Assembly (NCBI GenBank): GCA_016707205.1
Contig: JADJHZ010000003.1
Location: forward strand, 1-64,000
DNA length: 64,000 bases
Reading direction: 5' to 3'
Source: Haliscomenobacter sp.
GTDB lineage: Bacteria; Bacteroidota; Bacteroidia; Chitinophagales; Saprospiraceae
Of this stretch, positions 24,478 to 33,037 are shown in pieces. The notes below the pieces were generated by a model. It was given only the letters and a program-made list of their open reading frames with translations. It was not told the origin of the DNA and ran no database searches. Position numbers and translations under genes: made by a program. Position 1 is the stretch's first letter. The number at the start of each line of letters is the position of its first letter.

Positions 24478-27400
24478 TCAATGATTCAAATTGGAGGAAT
24501 TAGATTTTTTGCGGAATATAGCCCAGCGTTTTGCCGGCCGGAACGAGAATTTCACCGGACAACTCAGGAGGATGACGGTGCCTTTAGGGGAAGATTCCAG
24601 GGAATAGGTTCCCCCAATGGACTGCATGCGTTTAGGCATATTTCTGGAGCCTCTTCCTGAACGCGGAACGGAAGGATCAAATCCGCAGCCATTATCCCGG
24701 ACCCTAAGGAATAGGAACCTGCCGTCTAGCCACAGGTCGATCACGACCTTGGTAGCGGCCGCATGCTTTGACGTATTGTTGAGGCTCTCCTTGAGCACCA
24801 GCCACATATTCTGGCGTTGTTCGGCCCCGACTTCAGCTGCCGGGAGGTCAGCAGGCCAGTTAAACGCCTGTTCCAGCCCCATGGAATCGAGGTACTCTTT
24901 GGATCGTTGGTATAAAAACTCAATAAAAACATCTATACCCGCCGCTTGATCTTCTGTGACTCTGAATATTTCCCCCATACTGCGCATGCCATCCAGGGCC
25001 CGGCGGTAAATCCGTTCAAACTGGTCGCGGATCTCGGGGTCCTGGATATTCCGGCTAGCCCGCTCGCTCATGGCGCGGATGGCCGTCAGGTCGAAGCCGA
25101 TGCCGTCGTGCAGGTCGTTCATCATCCGGCTCCACTCCTCTTCGATGAGCTTTTGTCGATTGGCCTCTTCCTTTAACCGCTTTTTGACGAAGTAGTTGAC
25201 GATCAGGACAACTATCCCAGCAAGCGCTGTTATGGAACCAAAAATAAACTGCCAGGACAACCAAAAAGGAGGCGCCACGGAAATCGCTAACTCCCGGGGA
25301 GGACTCTGCTGCCCGTTGGGACCAATAGCCCGCATTTGAAAAACCTGTCCTTTGCCCCAGATTAAACGGTAATTCAGGTGCTCGCCCGGTTTGGTGATTT
25401 GCCAATCCTTGTCGGACCCCTTAAGGCGGTATTGAAGGCGCGTGTATTGAGGAAGGTAATAGCCAATGGCAGCAAGCGTTAACCGGATATTTCGCTGATG
25501 GTAGGTCAACTCCAGGGTTTTCAACGCTGCCGGATTCAAACTATCCAATTGGGCGCCATTGATTTGAATATCATATATATACGGCCTTGGAGCATCCGGA
25601 TATGGTTTCAGGCGCTCCGGATCGAAGGCAATGACGCCATCTCTGGCTCCGAAAAAAAATCGTCCATCCGAGGCGGCCACCGCTGTGGCGAACAGGAACG
25701 GGCCTGCACGCAACTCTTCCTGGCGGAAAATCCGAACAGAATCGCTCTCGGGAATAAACAGGACCAACATATCGGGACCCGCCAGCCACAGGCGATTGAA
25801 TTTATCCAGCAGGACGTCTTTCACGCCGACGCGATCCAGCCACTCATTCCCTTGAAAAAAGCTTTCCACGGTTTGGAAATCATTTGAGATTCGTTTTAAT
25901 CCATCGGTCGTAGCTAGCCAAATTGATTCGCGGGCTTTATCCCAAATGCTTTTATTAGTATAAGGCATATGGGGCATCTCCGCGATTTTCCGGAAATCGT
26001 TCCCATCGGTTTTATAAATCTGTAAATTGGATTCTTTAATGCCTTGGATAGCCAGGTACCCCTCCGAAAGGGGAAATGCCAATACTTTTTCATCGGCAAT
26101 TTCTATTTCTTTTATTGGGTTGCTTTTTATAAAAATCCCCGGCGAACGCTCATGAATCGCAAAGGTCTGCAAATTGGTTATTATCAAAAGCCTTCCATCC
26201 CGAAGCGGAGTAATCGCTTTGGTGATTTCCTTATCAAGTACAACCGGCAGCCGTTCCCAGGAACGGCTATTAGCCGGGATATAAAAAATCTTCCCTCCGG
26301 CATGCAACCAGGGGCGTCCGTGGCTATCGGTGAAAAAGTTCCAGATAGACGAAATCGGCAAATTCTCGGGCAGTTTCACTGCATAAGCGGAGTTGTCGTT
26401 CAGCACGTGAACGGCCTCTGCCGCGTTGACAAACCAAAATCCGCCGTACAGGTCTTTGGAGGCAAACCTGGCGTCCCTGAGTTTCAACCCATTAACGTTT
26501 TCCAGCCGTTGTAACTTAGGCATGAACAAACTGGCACTTCCCAGCCCCTGGTTGCTAAAAGAAACCCACAACTGGCTTCCTTTCGAGCCTGAAACAGCAG
26601 ACTCGATTTTATCCGAGCTCGACATGGAAAAATTCCCCTGCCCTTTATTCAAACGCGCCTCAAACCGCCGGCTCTGTTTGTTAAATATCCAAAGTCCAGC
26701 CTTTCGGGTACCCACTACTAACCGGTTGGAGTCGAGGGTTGCCACTACGTTGACATCCGCATCAGGCCAGCCCTCCGGCAAATACACCTTTAGCCGTTCC
26801 GGCGCCCTTGGGTTAAAAGCAATCAACCTTCCTTTAGAACACAACCACACCAAGGTGTCGTTATCCGCCTGAAGGCGCTCTACATAGATATCCGGCTCTT
26901 TTTTGCCTAATGGGGGGTTAAAGGATTGAACGGAGATCACGTTGCCTCCTGCTATATCCAAAACCTCGAAACCAGGGTCCATAACAGGAGTAGCAATCAC
27001 CCGCTTCAGGAAACCTTTGGCATCCGTTTCGGCAGCATACCGGGCATTAGGGCCAGAAAAAGAGCCGTTTTCGGGGAAGACCGATTTGCCGTTTTGCCGA
27101 AAAAAAAGAACTCCCCCCTTCAACCCCCAAAGCCGTCCATCGGGGTCAATATGCAGTAAGATATACCCTTGTGAGGAATCCCCTGCGCTTATCCGGAAAA
27201 ACTGTTCCTTTAAAGGGTGGTAATAAAAAACAGCATTCCCGTTCGTTATCCATATTCGCCCCTGTTTGTCTTCCAGCAGCTTATGCTGAATAAACCCCGG
27301 ATGAAGCCAGTTTTTTCTGGTAGAATCCGGTAAGTAGGGTTTAACCAGGGCGCCGTCAAACCGATAGAGCGCACTCAGCGAACTGATCCACAGAAAACCC

Positions 27401-27567
27401 CGGGAATCCTGGAACAAAAAGGCATGCTCCTCGTCGGGAGGCAAACCTTGCTCCTTCCCGACCAGTGAAAATACATAAGGCGCTATTTGCCCTGCGACGG
27501 GAGGACTTGTCCAACAAAAAGACATAAGCCACCAAAGCCATAATATGCACTTCTTACGCTGCATCAT
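24478..27567 (-). CDS. Two-component sensor with propeller periplasmic domain and histidine kinase core
   Basis: 1029 residues. A signal peptide (about 1-27) is followed by a large exported region with regulator-propeller repeats (FSLVGKEQGLPPDEEHAF, DSRGFLWISS, DKQGRIWITN, DSHGRPWLHA) to about 640, a Y_Y_Y-type Ig-like domain (about 680-770), one membrane helix (LSWQFIFGSITALAGIVVLIV region), a HisKA_3-type dimerisation domain with MNDLHDGIGFD carrying the phospho-His, and an HATPase domain (NNTSKHAAA, DNGCGFD, GRGSRNM). This is the Bacteroidota architecture sensing extracellular ligands, though without the AraC output of hybrid forms; output goes through the LuxR-type regulator next door. 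Its ATG overlaps the stop of the upstream gene. Confidence 0.9.
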   Translation of the reverse strand: MMQRKKCILWLWWLMSFCWTSPPVAGQIAPYVFSLVGKEQGLPPDEEHAFLFQDSRGFLWISSLSALYRFDGALVKPYLPDSTRKNWLHPGFIQHKLLEDKQGRIWITNGNAVFYYHPLKEQFFRISAGDSSQGYILLHIDPDGRLWGLKGGVLFFRQNGKSVFPENGSFSGPNARYAAETDAKGFLKRVIATPVMDPGFEVLDIAGGNVISVQSFNPPLGKKEPDIYVERLQADNDTLVWLCSKGRLIAFNPRAPERLKVYLPEGWPDADVNVVATLDSNRLVVGTRKAGLWIFNKQSRRFEARLNKGQGNFSMSSSDKIESAVSGSKGSQLWVSFSNQGLGSASLFMPKLQRLENVNGLKLRDARFASKDLYGGFWFVNAAEAVHVLNDNSAYAVKLPENLPISSIWNFFTDSHGRPWLHAGGKIFYIPANSRSWERLPVVLDKEITKAITPLRDGRLLIITNLQTFAIHERSPGIFIKSNPIKEIEIADEKVLAFPLSEGYLAIQGIKESNLQIYKTDGNDFRKIAEMPHMPYTNKSIWDKARESIWLATTDGLKRISNDFQTVESFFQGNEWLDRVGVKDVLLDKFNRLWLAGPDMLVLFIPESDSVRIFRQEELRAGPFLFATAVAASDGRFFFGARDGVIAFDPERLKPYPDAPRPYIYDIQINGAQLDSLNPAALKTLELTYHQRNIRLTLAAIGYYLPQYTRLQYRLKGSDKDWQITKPGEHLNYRLIWGKGQVFQMRAIGPNGQQSPPRELAISVAPPFWLSWQFIFGSITALAGIVVLIVNYFVKKRLKEEANRQKLIEEEWSRMMNDLHDGIGFDLTAIRAMSERASRNIQDPEIRDQFERIYRRALDGMRSMGEIFRVTEDQAAGIDVFIEFLYQRSKEYLDSMGLEQAFNWPADLPAAEVGAEQRQNMWLVLKESLNNTSKHAAATKVVIDLWLDGRFLFLRVRDNGCGFDPSVPRSGRGSRNMPKRMQSIGGTYSLESSPKGTVILLSCPVKFSFRPAKRWAIFRKKSNSSNLNH

Positions 27568-28098
27568 TCAACGCCAAAATTCCTCCAGGATGGAGGGCAA
27601 GGAAATGCGATAGCGAATGATAGGGGCTCGTATGCTGGCGCCTGCGGGTCGTAGTTGTCGTTGGGCCCCACTTTAACCGGGTTGACTACTTCGGCCATCA
27701 GAGTGGCGTATTTACTGCTCAGTTGTTTACGGCCAATATTGGGCTCGCCCATATCGAGCAAGCCGCCAAATAAAGCGATCCGGTTCCCGCGCGGCTGCAT
27801 CATGCGCAACTGGTCTATACCAAAATAAGCCAGCCCCATGATTTTGCGGTCTTCCAGAAACTCAAAATGGGTCACCCGGCGGCCCTGGTCGTCTGTGGGG
27901 TAATCCATCAAAATCTTCTCCAGAGGAAAGTGTTCGCCGGCGATAATGCGCAAGGCCCCCCGAAGAAATGGCCTTTTTGGCAATAAGATATTGGCCTAAA
28001 TCATTTTCTTCCAAATAAAAAGCGACGCCAACAGCGTCGTCCTTTAGGAATTCGAACAATTCATCCAGTTGAAGGGTGGCAATAGCAAAAGGATTCAT
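27564..28098 (-). pseudogene. Hypothetical protein, frameshifted in a G6 tract
   Basis: Two overlapping frames form one protein. The first runs MNPFAIATLQLDELFEFLKD to about AKKAISSG; the second continues GALRIIAGEHFPLEKILMDY and ends FGVE at 27564. Removing one G from the GGGGGG run (plus-strand C6 at 27956-27961) joins them into 177 residues. The family is not recognised; the product looks soluble and cytoplasmic with no signal peptide. Its stop overlaps the ATG of the sensor kinase (ATGA), so it is the first visible gene of that operon. Confidence 0.65.
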
Positions 28099-28228
28099 AA
28101 GGATTTAATTTCCTCGTAAGTTAAGTAAAACCTGCTGATGCCAAAAAGACTTAGCGCCCTTTTTGGGGCCGTAATCTTTTCTGCATATTGAAAGGTTGGC
28201 GGCATTTTTTTTCCGGCCCTCCCTCCGG

Positions 28229-28259
28229 TTGCATCTTGAAGGAAATTCTCCTAGATTTG
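28229..28259 (+). promoter_or_regulatory. Promoter of tRNA-Arg(UCU)
   Basis: TTG (28229-28231), 20 bp, TAGATTTG (28252-28259), ending 18 bp before the tRNA 5' end. The -7 element is exact and spacing is one base over the usual 19. Confidence 0.65.
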
Positions 28260-28277
28260 CAGCGCTTTGGCCGTCCG

Positions 28278-28351
28278 GGTCCCGTAGCTCAGCTGGATAG
28301 AGCAACTGACTTCTAATCAGTAGGTCACAGGTTCGAATCCTGTCGGGATCA
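28278..28351 (+). tRNA. tRNA-Arg (anticodon UCU)
   Basis: Complete cloverleaf of 74 nt: GGTCCCG acceptor arm with complement CGGGATC, T8/A9, D-arm GCTC...GAGC, anticodon stem CTGAC/GTCAG-type pairing around TTCTAAT, T-arm ACAGG-TTCGAAT-CCTGT, discriminator A. The anticodon is TCT, reading AGA. CCA is not encoded. A terminator follows 8 bp later. Confidence 0.95.
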
Positions 28352-28359
28352 CCTCTCCT

Positions 28360-28397
28360 AAAAGCCTTCTTCCACCGAAGAAGGCTTTTCTTTTTGG
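28360..28397 (+). terminator. Terminator of tRNA-Arg(UCU)
   Basis: 13-bp perfect stem AAAAGCCTTCTTC with its complement, CACC loop, followed by CTTTTT. The region after it (about 28398-28620) is strongly AT-rich with A and T runs and shows no gene. Confidence 0.9.
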
Positions 28398-28624
28398 TGT
28401 TTTACCTTTTTCGCTTACTCGCTTTTCCCTTCTGAATCCTCTGTTTTTTTTCTTTTTTCACTTTTTTTTCAAAAAAAAATCAACATTTAAATAATTTAAA
28501 TCAACACAAAAAATTATAAAACACTGATTATCATTTTTTTAAATTAATTAATTTAACAAAATCCATCAACAAACCCGTTTTATTGTCTTTGATTTCGGTA
28601 AAATAGCGCTGCATCTTTACAACA

Positions 28625-28875
28625 TCAAAGGAAGACAACGACACCAGAGCGGTTCGAAAAAGATCGGACCCACAAGATAAAAAGAGTGGCTATCTCAAAA
28701 ACCGAAGTTAGCGTGAAATCCCCCCGCGTCGGGGAATTCATGATCCCAAAAACAAGGTTCCTTGCCCTTAGGGGCAGGGAACCTTACCCAAAATCGCCAG
28801 CCGCTCCTTAAACCCCATAAAAGAGAAAATGTCTGTCAGACTAAGAAATAGAAAAGTTAGGTCGTCTTTTTTTCA
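28625..28875 (+). ncRNA. Candidate structured RNA of unknown class
   Basis: No protein frame is plausible, but the stretch has ordered structure: a closing helix in which AAGAC (28632-28636) and GAC (28640-28642) pair with GTCTT and GTC at 28861-28868, followed at once by a T7 run; a hairpin 28651-28670 (GGTTCGA/TCGGACC); 28713-28742 (CGTGAAATCCCC with a complement, one mismatch); and a 14-bp hairpin 28754-28785 (AAGGTTCCTTGCCC, loop TTAG). A weak promoter-like TTG-N20-CATCTTTA precedes it. No match in memory to tmRNA, RNase P or SRP RNA. It could also be the leader of the DUF5916 gene. Confidence 0.4.
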
Positions 28876-28896
28876 TGAGATTATGATTTGTTATTT

Positions 28897-28927
28897 GCAT
28901 GAGGCCCTCGTTGAGGGCTTTTTTTTT
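28897..28927 (+). terminator. Intrinsic terminator upstream of the DUF5916 gene
   Basis: Stem GCCCTC (28904-28909), loop GTT, GAGGGC (28913-28918), then nine T. It lies 77 bp before the DUF5916 start codon, so it ends the candidate RNA or acts as an attenuator. Confidence 0.85.
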
Positions 28928-29003
28928 GTCCCCTACGCTCCTCTTTCGAATCCCAATTATTTTCTACTTTTCACGGATATTCGAAACACCTAACGACCTG
29001 ACC

Positions 29004-31232
29004 ATGAAGACAACGGCCTACTGTGTTTTCCTGATTTTCATTCTAACCGCTCCATCCTTTTTAGCCGCCCAATCGTCGAACGGGTATCCAGGCATCAACA
29101 CCAAGGTGCGGCCCGATGCCAAAGCTTCCGCTATGAATGCCCTGCCCCAGATCGACGGCGACGTGCTCGCCGACCCGGCCTGGCAAGCAGTCCAGCCCTT
29201 GAGCGAACTCTGGCAGATCCAGCCAAACGCCGGTCAGCCTGCTTCGGAAAAAACGGAGATCCGCATCGGGTATACGGCCCAGCATTTCCTCCTCTCTGTA
29301 GTATGCTACGACGCTCAACCCGGCAACCTGGTTGTCGCGGATGCCCGCCGGGACGCCCCGCTCGACAATACCGACAGTTTTATCTTTATTCTGGATACCT
29401 ATCACGACGGCCAAAACGGCTTCGTCTTCGGGACCAACTCCCAGGGGGTGGAGTACGATGCCCAGGTAAATAACGAAGGGCAGGGAAACTTTAACCCTAA
29501 CCGCCAGGTTGGAGGCACCATCGGAGGAGTCAACATTAATTGGGACGCCACCTGGGAAGTCAAGTCCAAAGTAGGTGATTTCGGCTGGAGTGCGGAATTT
29601 GCCATTCCGCTGCGCACCCTGCGCTTTAGTCCGGGAGACAACCAGACCTGGGGCGCCAATTTTCAGCGCAACATCCGCAAAACCAACGAAACCGCCTATT
29701 GGGCAGCCCTCCCAATCCAGTTCAACCTCTACCGCCTTTCTCTGGCAGGCGCCATCTCCGGCCTTAAGCTTGCCAACCAGGGCAATCTCAAGATCTTCCC
29801 TTACGCTCTGGCCCGCGCCGACCGGGACAAGCTATCAGCCAACGGCGACTGGAAAACAACTGCCGATGCGGGCATCGATCTCAAATACAGCCTCACGCCC
29901 AGCCTGACCCTCGACCTTACCTATAACACGGATTTTGCCCAAGTCGAGGTAGACGATCAGCAGGTCAATCTCGACCGGTTCAACCTCTTTTTTCCCGAAA
30001 AACGGCCTTTCTTCCTGGAAAACGCCGGCGTTTTCTCTGTAGGCAGCCCAGGAGAAGTCGATCTCTTTTTTTCGCGGAGGATCGGCATTGGAGATGGCGG
30101 GAATCTCGTACCGATCCTGGGCGGCGCCCGGCTCTCCGGCAGAATCAACCGCACCAACGTGGGCGTGCTCTCTATGTTCACCGAAGAGATTGATTCCAAA
30201 AATATCGACGGAAATAACTTCACGGTTGCCCGGGTGAGCCACGAATTTGCCCAGCGCTCCTCTATAGGCGCCGCTTTCCTCAACCGACAGGGTACCAGTG
30301 GAGAAGAAGACGATTTCAACCGGACTATGGCGCTAGATGGCCGGCTCGGCCTGGGCAAAAAAGCCCAGCTTTCCGGCTTTTTCTCCAAAACAGCTACTCC
30401 TGGCTTAGACGACAAAGACCACGCGTTCAAGTTCCAGGCCAATTACCTCTGGAATGGGCTGGAGATCAATACCGCCTATACGGAAGTTGGACAGGGCTTC
30501 AACCCGGAAATGGGTTTCCTCCTGCGCAACGCATTCCGCAAACCCGAGTTGCTCGTACTCAAACAGGTGCGGATGAATGGGAAATTCGGGCTGCTCGAAT
30601 TACGCCCGCATGTATCTTATCGCGGGTACTGGGATTTTGCCGGGTTTCAGCAAACCGGCTTCCTGCATATCGACAACCACTGGGAATGGCAAAGCGGCCT
30701 CGAAGTGCATACCGGGATTAATTTCACCACAGAAGGGGTCTCCACGCCCTTCGAGATCTCCAAAGGCGTAACCGTGCCACAGGGAACCTACCGCCACCGG
30801 GAAGCCCAGCTCGTACTGATGACCAACCAAAGCAAGGTGGTGTCTTTCGCCACCCGCCACATCCTCGGAGGCTTTTTTGGAGGCGCGCGGTATGCCAATA
30901 CGGTCACCATGTTCCTGCGCCTTGGCGACAAGTTTAGTTCGGAATTCACCCTGAACAATAACGACATCCGCCTCCCTTACGGCGATTTCACCGCTACCAT
31001 TTTCCGATCCAGGCTTTCCTACTCCTTCACCCCCCGCGTTTACCTCCAAAGCCTGGTACAATACAACAGCACCCAAAAGCTGTGGTCCTCAAATTTCCGT
31101 TTCGGGTGGCTTCAGGCCGCCAATACCGGTTTGTTCGTCGTGCTTAATTTCAATAAAAACCAAAATGCCGTTGACAACCAAAGCCTTATAATTAAATACT
31201 CCCGGGTATTCGATATCCTGAATAGGCGGTAG
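29004..31232 (+). CDS. DUF5916 outer-membrane protein with N-terminal CBM9-like domain
   Basis: 742 residues from the ATG at 29004; the longer open frame would translate the terminator and is rejected. Signal peptide to about residue 21 (TAPSFLAAQ). The CBM9-like domain (about 40-235) contains PQIDGDVLADPAWQ, FILDTYHDGQNGFVF and WSAEFAIPLRTLRF. The DUF5916 region (about 240-742) contains the family marker FPEKRPFFLENAGVF and then repeated amphipathic strands with aromatic ends, consistent with a beta-barrel. The function is not established for the family; uptake or surface binding of a polymer is a guess. Confidence 0.87.
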   Translation: MKTTAYCVFLIFILTAPSFLAAQSSNGYPGINTKVRPDAKASAMNALPQIDGDVLADPAWQAVQPLSELWQIQPNAGQPASEKTEIRIGYTAQHFLLSVVCYDAQPGNLVVADARRDAPLDNTDSFIFILDTYHDGQNGFVFGTNSQGVEYDAQVNNEGQGNFNPNRQVGGTIGGVNINWDATWEVKSKVGDFGWSAEFAIPLRTLRFSPGDNQTWGANFQRNIRKTNETAYWAALPIQFNLYRLSLAGAISGLKLANQGNLKIFPYALARADRDKLSANGDWKTTADAGIDLKYSLTPSLTLDLTYNTDFAQVEVDDQQVNLDRFNLFFPEKRPFFLENAGVFSVGSPGEVDLFFSRRIGIGDGGNLVPILGGARLSGRINRTNVGVLSMFTEEIDSKNIDGNNFTVARVSHEFAQRSSIGAAFLNRQGTSGEEDDFNRTMALDGRLGLGKKAQLSGFFSKTATPGLDDKDHAFKFQANYLWNGLEINTAYTEVGQGFNPEMGFLLRNAFRKPELLVLKQVRMNGKFGLLELRPHVSYRGYWDFAGFQQTGFLHIDNHWEWQSGLEVHTGINFTTEGVSTPFEISKGVTVPQGTYRHREAQLVLMTNQSKVVSFATRHILGGFFGGARYANTVTMFLRLGDKFSSEFTLNNNDIRLPYGDFTATIFRSRLSYSFTPRVYLQSLVQYNSTQKLWSSNFRFGWLQAANTGLFVVLNFNKNQNAVDNQSLIIKYSRVFDILNRR

Positions 31233-31363
31233 ACGATGTACGATTTACGAAGGACGATGTACGAAGGACGATGTACGGAAATTCCTCCGCCGTCCACCGC
31301 CCGCCGTCAATCGCACCTCGTACATCGCGTACCTCGTACATCGTAATTCGTACATCGTACATC
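31233..31363. repeat. Large word-repeat island with inverted arms (GTACGA / TACATCG)
   Basis: Starting right after the stop of the DUF5916 gene: GACGATGTACG words (about 31233-31277), a GC-rich middle, then the complement (CGTACATCG words, about 31318-31363). The arms can pair over more than 30 nt with interruptions. The words are related to the 14-bp tandem array at 13.8 kb. A CATCTTTG near-match to the -7 element follows at 31372-31379, 23 bp before the hydrolase ATG. Confidence 0.85.
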
Positions 31364-31401
31364 AAAAAAACCATCTTTGCTTTTTCCTTGTTAGGGATGA
31401 T

Positions 31402-32334
31402 ATGAAAAACAGAAATAAGGTAACCTTACAACTTTGGGTTTTCCGCATGTTGAGGCGGAAACGCTTTTATTTTTCCCTGGCCTTTCTTGGATTCATGGCG
31501 TTCAGTTATGAGTTTCTCAAAACCCGGATGTCGGACGAAGTATTTGTCCGGCAATTGAACGACAACCCGTTTGGGCTAGAAGCTACGGTACATCATTATG
31601 AAAAAGAAGGGCGTCCGATGCGGTACATCGAGATCGGGTACGATAGCCTTCCTTTAATTGTTTTTATCCATGGCGCCCCAAGTTCTTCGTCTTTTTGGAA
31701 AGCCCTGCTTCAGGACACCCAATTGCTGCGCAAGGCCAAGCTGTTGGCGGTAGACAGGCCCGGGTACGGGTATTCCGGCTTCGGATCGCCGGAGGTTTCT
31801 GTGGAAAAGCAAGCTGCCCTTATTGCCCCAATCCTGGAAGCTAAAAGGCCTCTGCACCAGACGATTATCGTACATGGATCTTCTTATGGGGGCACGGTGA
31901 CGGCCCGGTTAGCCATGGATTTTCCCGACCTGATGGACGGGATCCTGTTGCAATCCTCTTCTAACAAGCCGTCTGCCGAAACGACCTATTGGATCACCTA
32001 TCCAACCAGCTATCCATTCGTCCGGTGGATGATTCCCGGCGCGCTGAGGGTAGCCAATGCGGAGAAGCTTTCCCATGCCCGCCAATTAAAGGCCATGGCA
32101 GACCGGTGGGACAGGATAAAAAGCGCTGCCATTATTTTGCACGGGTTGGACGACACCCTCATTTTTCCCGAAAACGCCGTCTTTGCCCAAGCGCGGATGA
32201 AAAACGCCCGCGCTGTTCAGCGCATCATGGCCCCGGGAAGCGGGCATGACCTCCTCTGGACGCAACGCCGCCTCCTCATTCAATCCCTGGTGCGGTTGCT
32301 CGAGCAATCCGCTACTGATTCCAAAGCCCACTAA
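31402..32334 (+). CDS. Membrane-anchored alpha/beta hydrolase
   Basis: 310 residues. A single membrane segment near 22-38 follows a basic N-terminus, so the catalytic domain is probably periplasmic. The fold is shown by FIHGAPSSSS (oxyanion loop, about 88-97), the nucleophile elbow HGSSYGG with Ser161, an acid-containing loop HGLDDTLIF (about 247-255) and His282 in GSGHDLLW. Substrate unknown. The uracil-DNA glycosylase gene begins 13 bp after the stop, so they are probably co-transcribed without obvious functional connection. Confidence 0.87.
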   Translation: MKNRNKVTLQLWVFRMLRRKRFYFSLAFLGFMAFSYEFLKTRMSDEVFVRQLNDNPFGLEATVHHYEKEGRPMRYIEIGYDSLPLIVFIHGAPSSSSFWKALLQDTQLLRKAKLLAVDRPGYGYSGFGSPEVSVEKQAALIAPILEAKRPLHQTIIVHGSSYGGTVTARLAMDFPDLMDGILLQSSSNKPSAETTYWITYPTSYPFVRWMIPGALRVANAEKLSHARQLKAMADRWDRIKSAAIILHGLDDTLIFPENAVFAQARMKNARAVQRIMAPGSGHDLLWTQRRLLIQSLVRLLEQSATDSKAH

Positions 32335-32347
32335 TTCGCATGATGCC

Positions 32348-33022
32348 ATGGCGGACGTTAAAATAGAATCCTCGTGGAAAGTCGTTCTGGAAGAAGAATT
32401 CAATAAACCGTATTTTGAAGCGCTGACGGCCTTCATCAGGGAAGAAAAAGGAAAAAACAACGTTATTTACCCCCCTGGAAGCCTGATTTTCAACGCGTTT
32501 AACCAGACTCCTTTTGATCAGGTGAAGGTGGTTATCCTCGGCCAGGACCCTTACCATAATCCTGGGGAAGCAATGGGGCTTTGTTTTTCTGTGCCCAAAG
32601 GAATCCGGATTCCTCCTTCCTTACAGAACATTTATAAAGAACTCCAAAACGATACCGGGGCGTCCATTCCTAGTCATGGTGACCTAAGCCGGTGGGCGGA
32701 AAACGGCGTTTTCCTCCTCAACGCGATGCTGACCGTAGAAAAAAATAAGCCCGGATCGCATCAATCGATTGGATGGCAACATTTTACCGACCGGGTAATC
32801 CAATTGCTTTCCGAAAAGAGACAGGGATTGGTATTCATGCTCTGGGGCAATTTTGCCAAAAAAAAATCCGGGCTCATCGACGCATCCCGGCACCTGGTCC
32901 TGGAAGCTGCCCACCCGTCTCCTCTGGCCCAGGGCGCTTTCTTCGGGTGCAAGCATTTCTCCAAGGCCAATGCGTACCTTCTGGCTCAGGGAAAATCCCC
33001 GGTTGATTGGCGGCTCGAATGA
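32348..33022 (+). CDS. ung: Uracil-DNA glycosylase (family 1)
   Basis: 224 residues from the ATG at 32348; an in-frame ATG at 32246 lies inside the previous gene. The catalytic water-activating motif GQDPYH is at 65-70, LLNAMLTV follows at about 123-130, and the DNA-intercalating loop HPSPLA is at 189-194. The enzyme removes uracil from DNA as the first step of base excision repair. Length matches family 1 enzymes. Confidence 0.96.
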   Translation: MADVKIESSWKVVLEEEFNKPYFEALTAFIREEKGKNNVIYPPGSLIFNAFNQTPFDQVKVVILGQDPYHNPGEAMGLCFSVPKGIRIPPSLQNIYKELQNDTGASIPSHGDLSRWAENGVFLLNAMLTVEKNKPGSHQSIGWQHFTDRVIQLLSEKRQGLVFMLWGNFAKKKSGLIDASRHLVLEAAHPSPLAQGAFFGCKHFSKANAYLLAQGKSPVDWRLE

Positions 33023-33037
33023 ACCCCGCCTAAGCGC

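Noticed and set aside
28899..29003. Upstream in-frame start for the DUF5916 protein
   Set aside because: It would translate a perfect terminator hairpin with T9; the ATG at 29004 begins a normal signal peptide.
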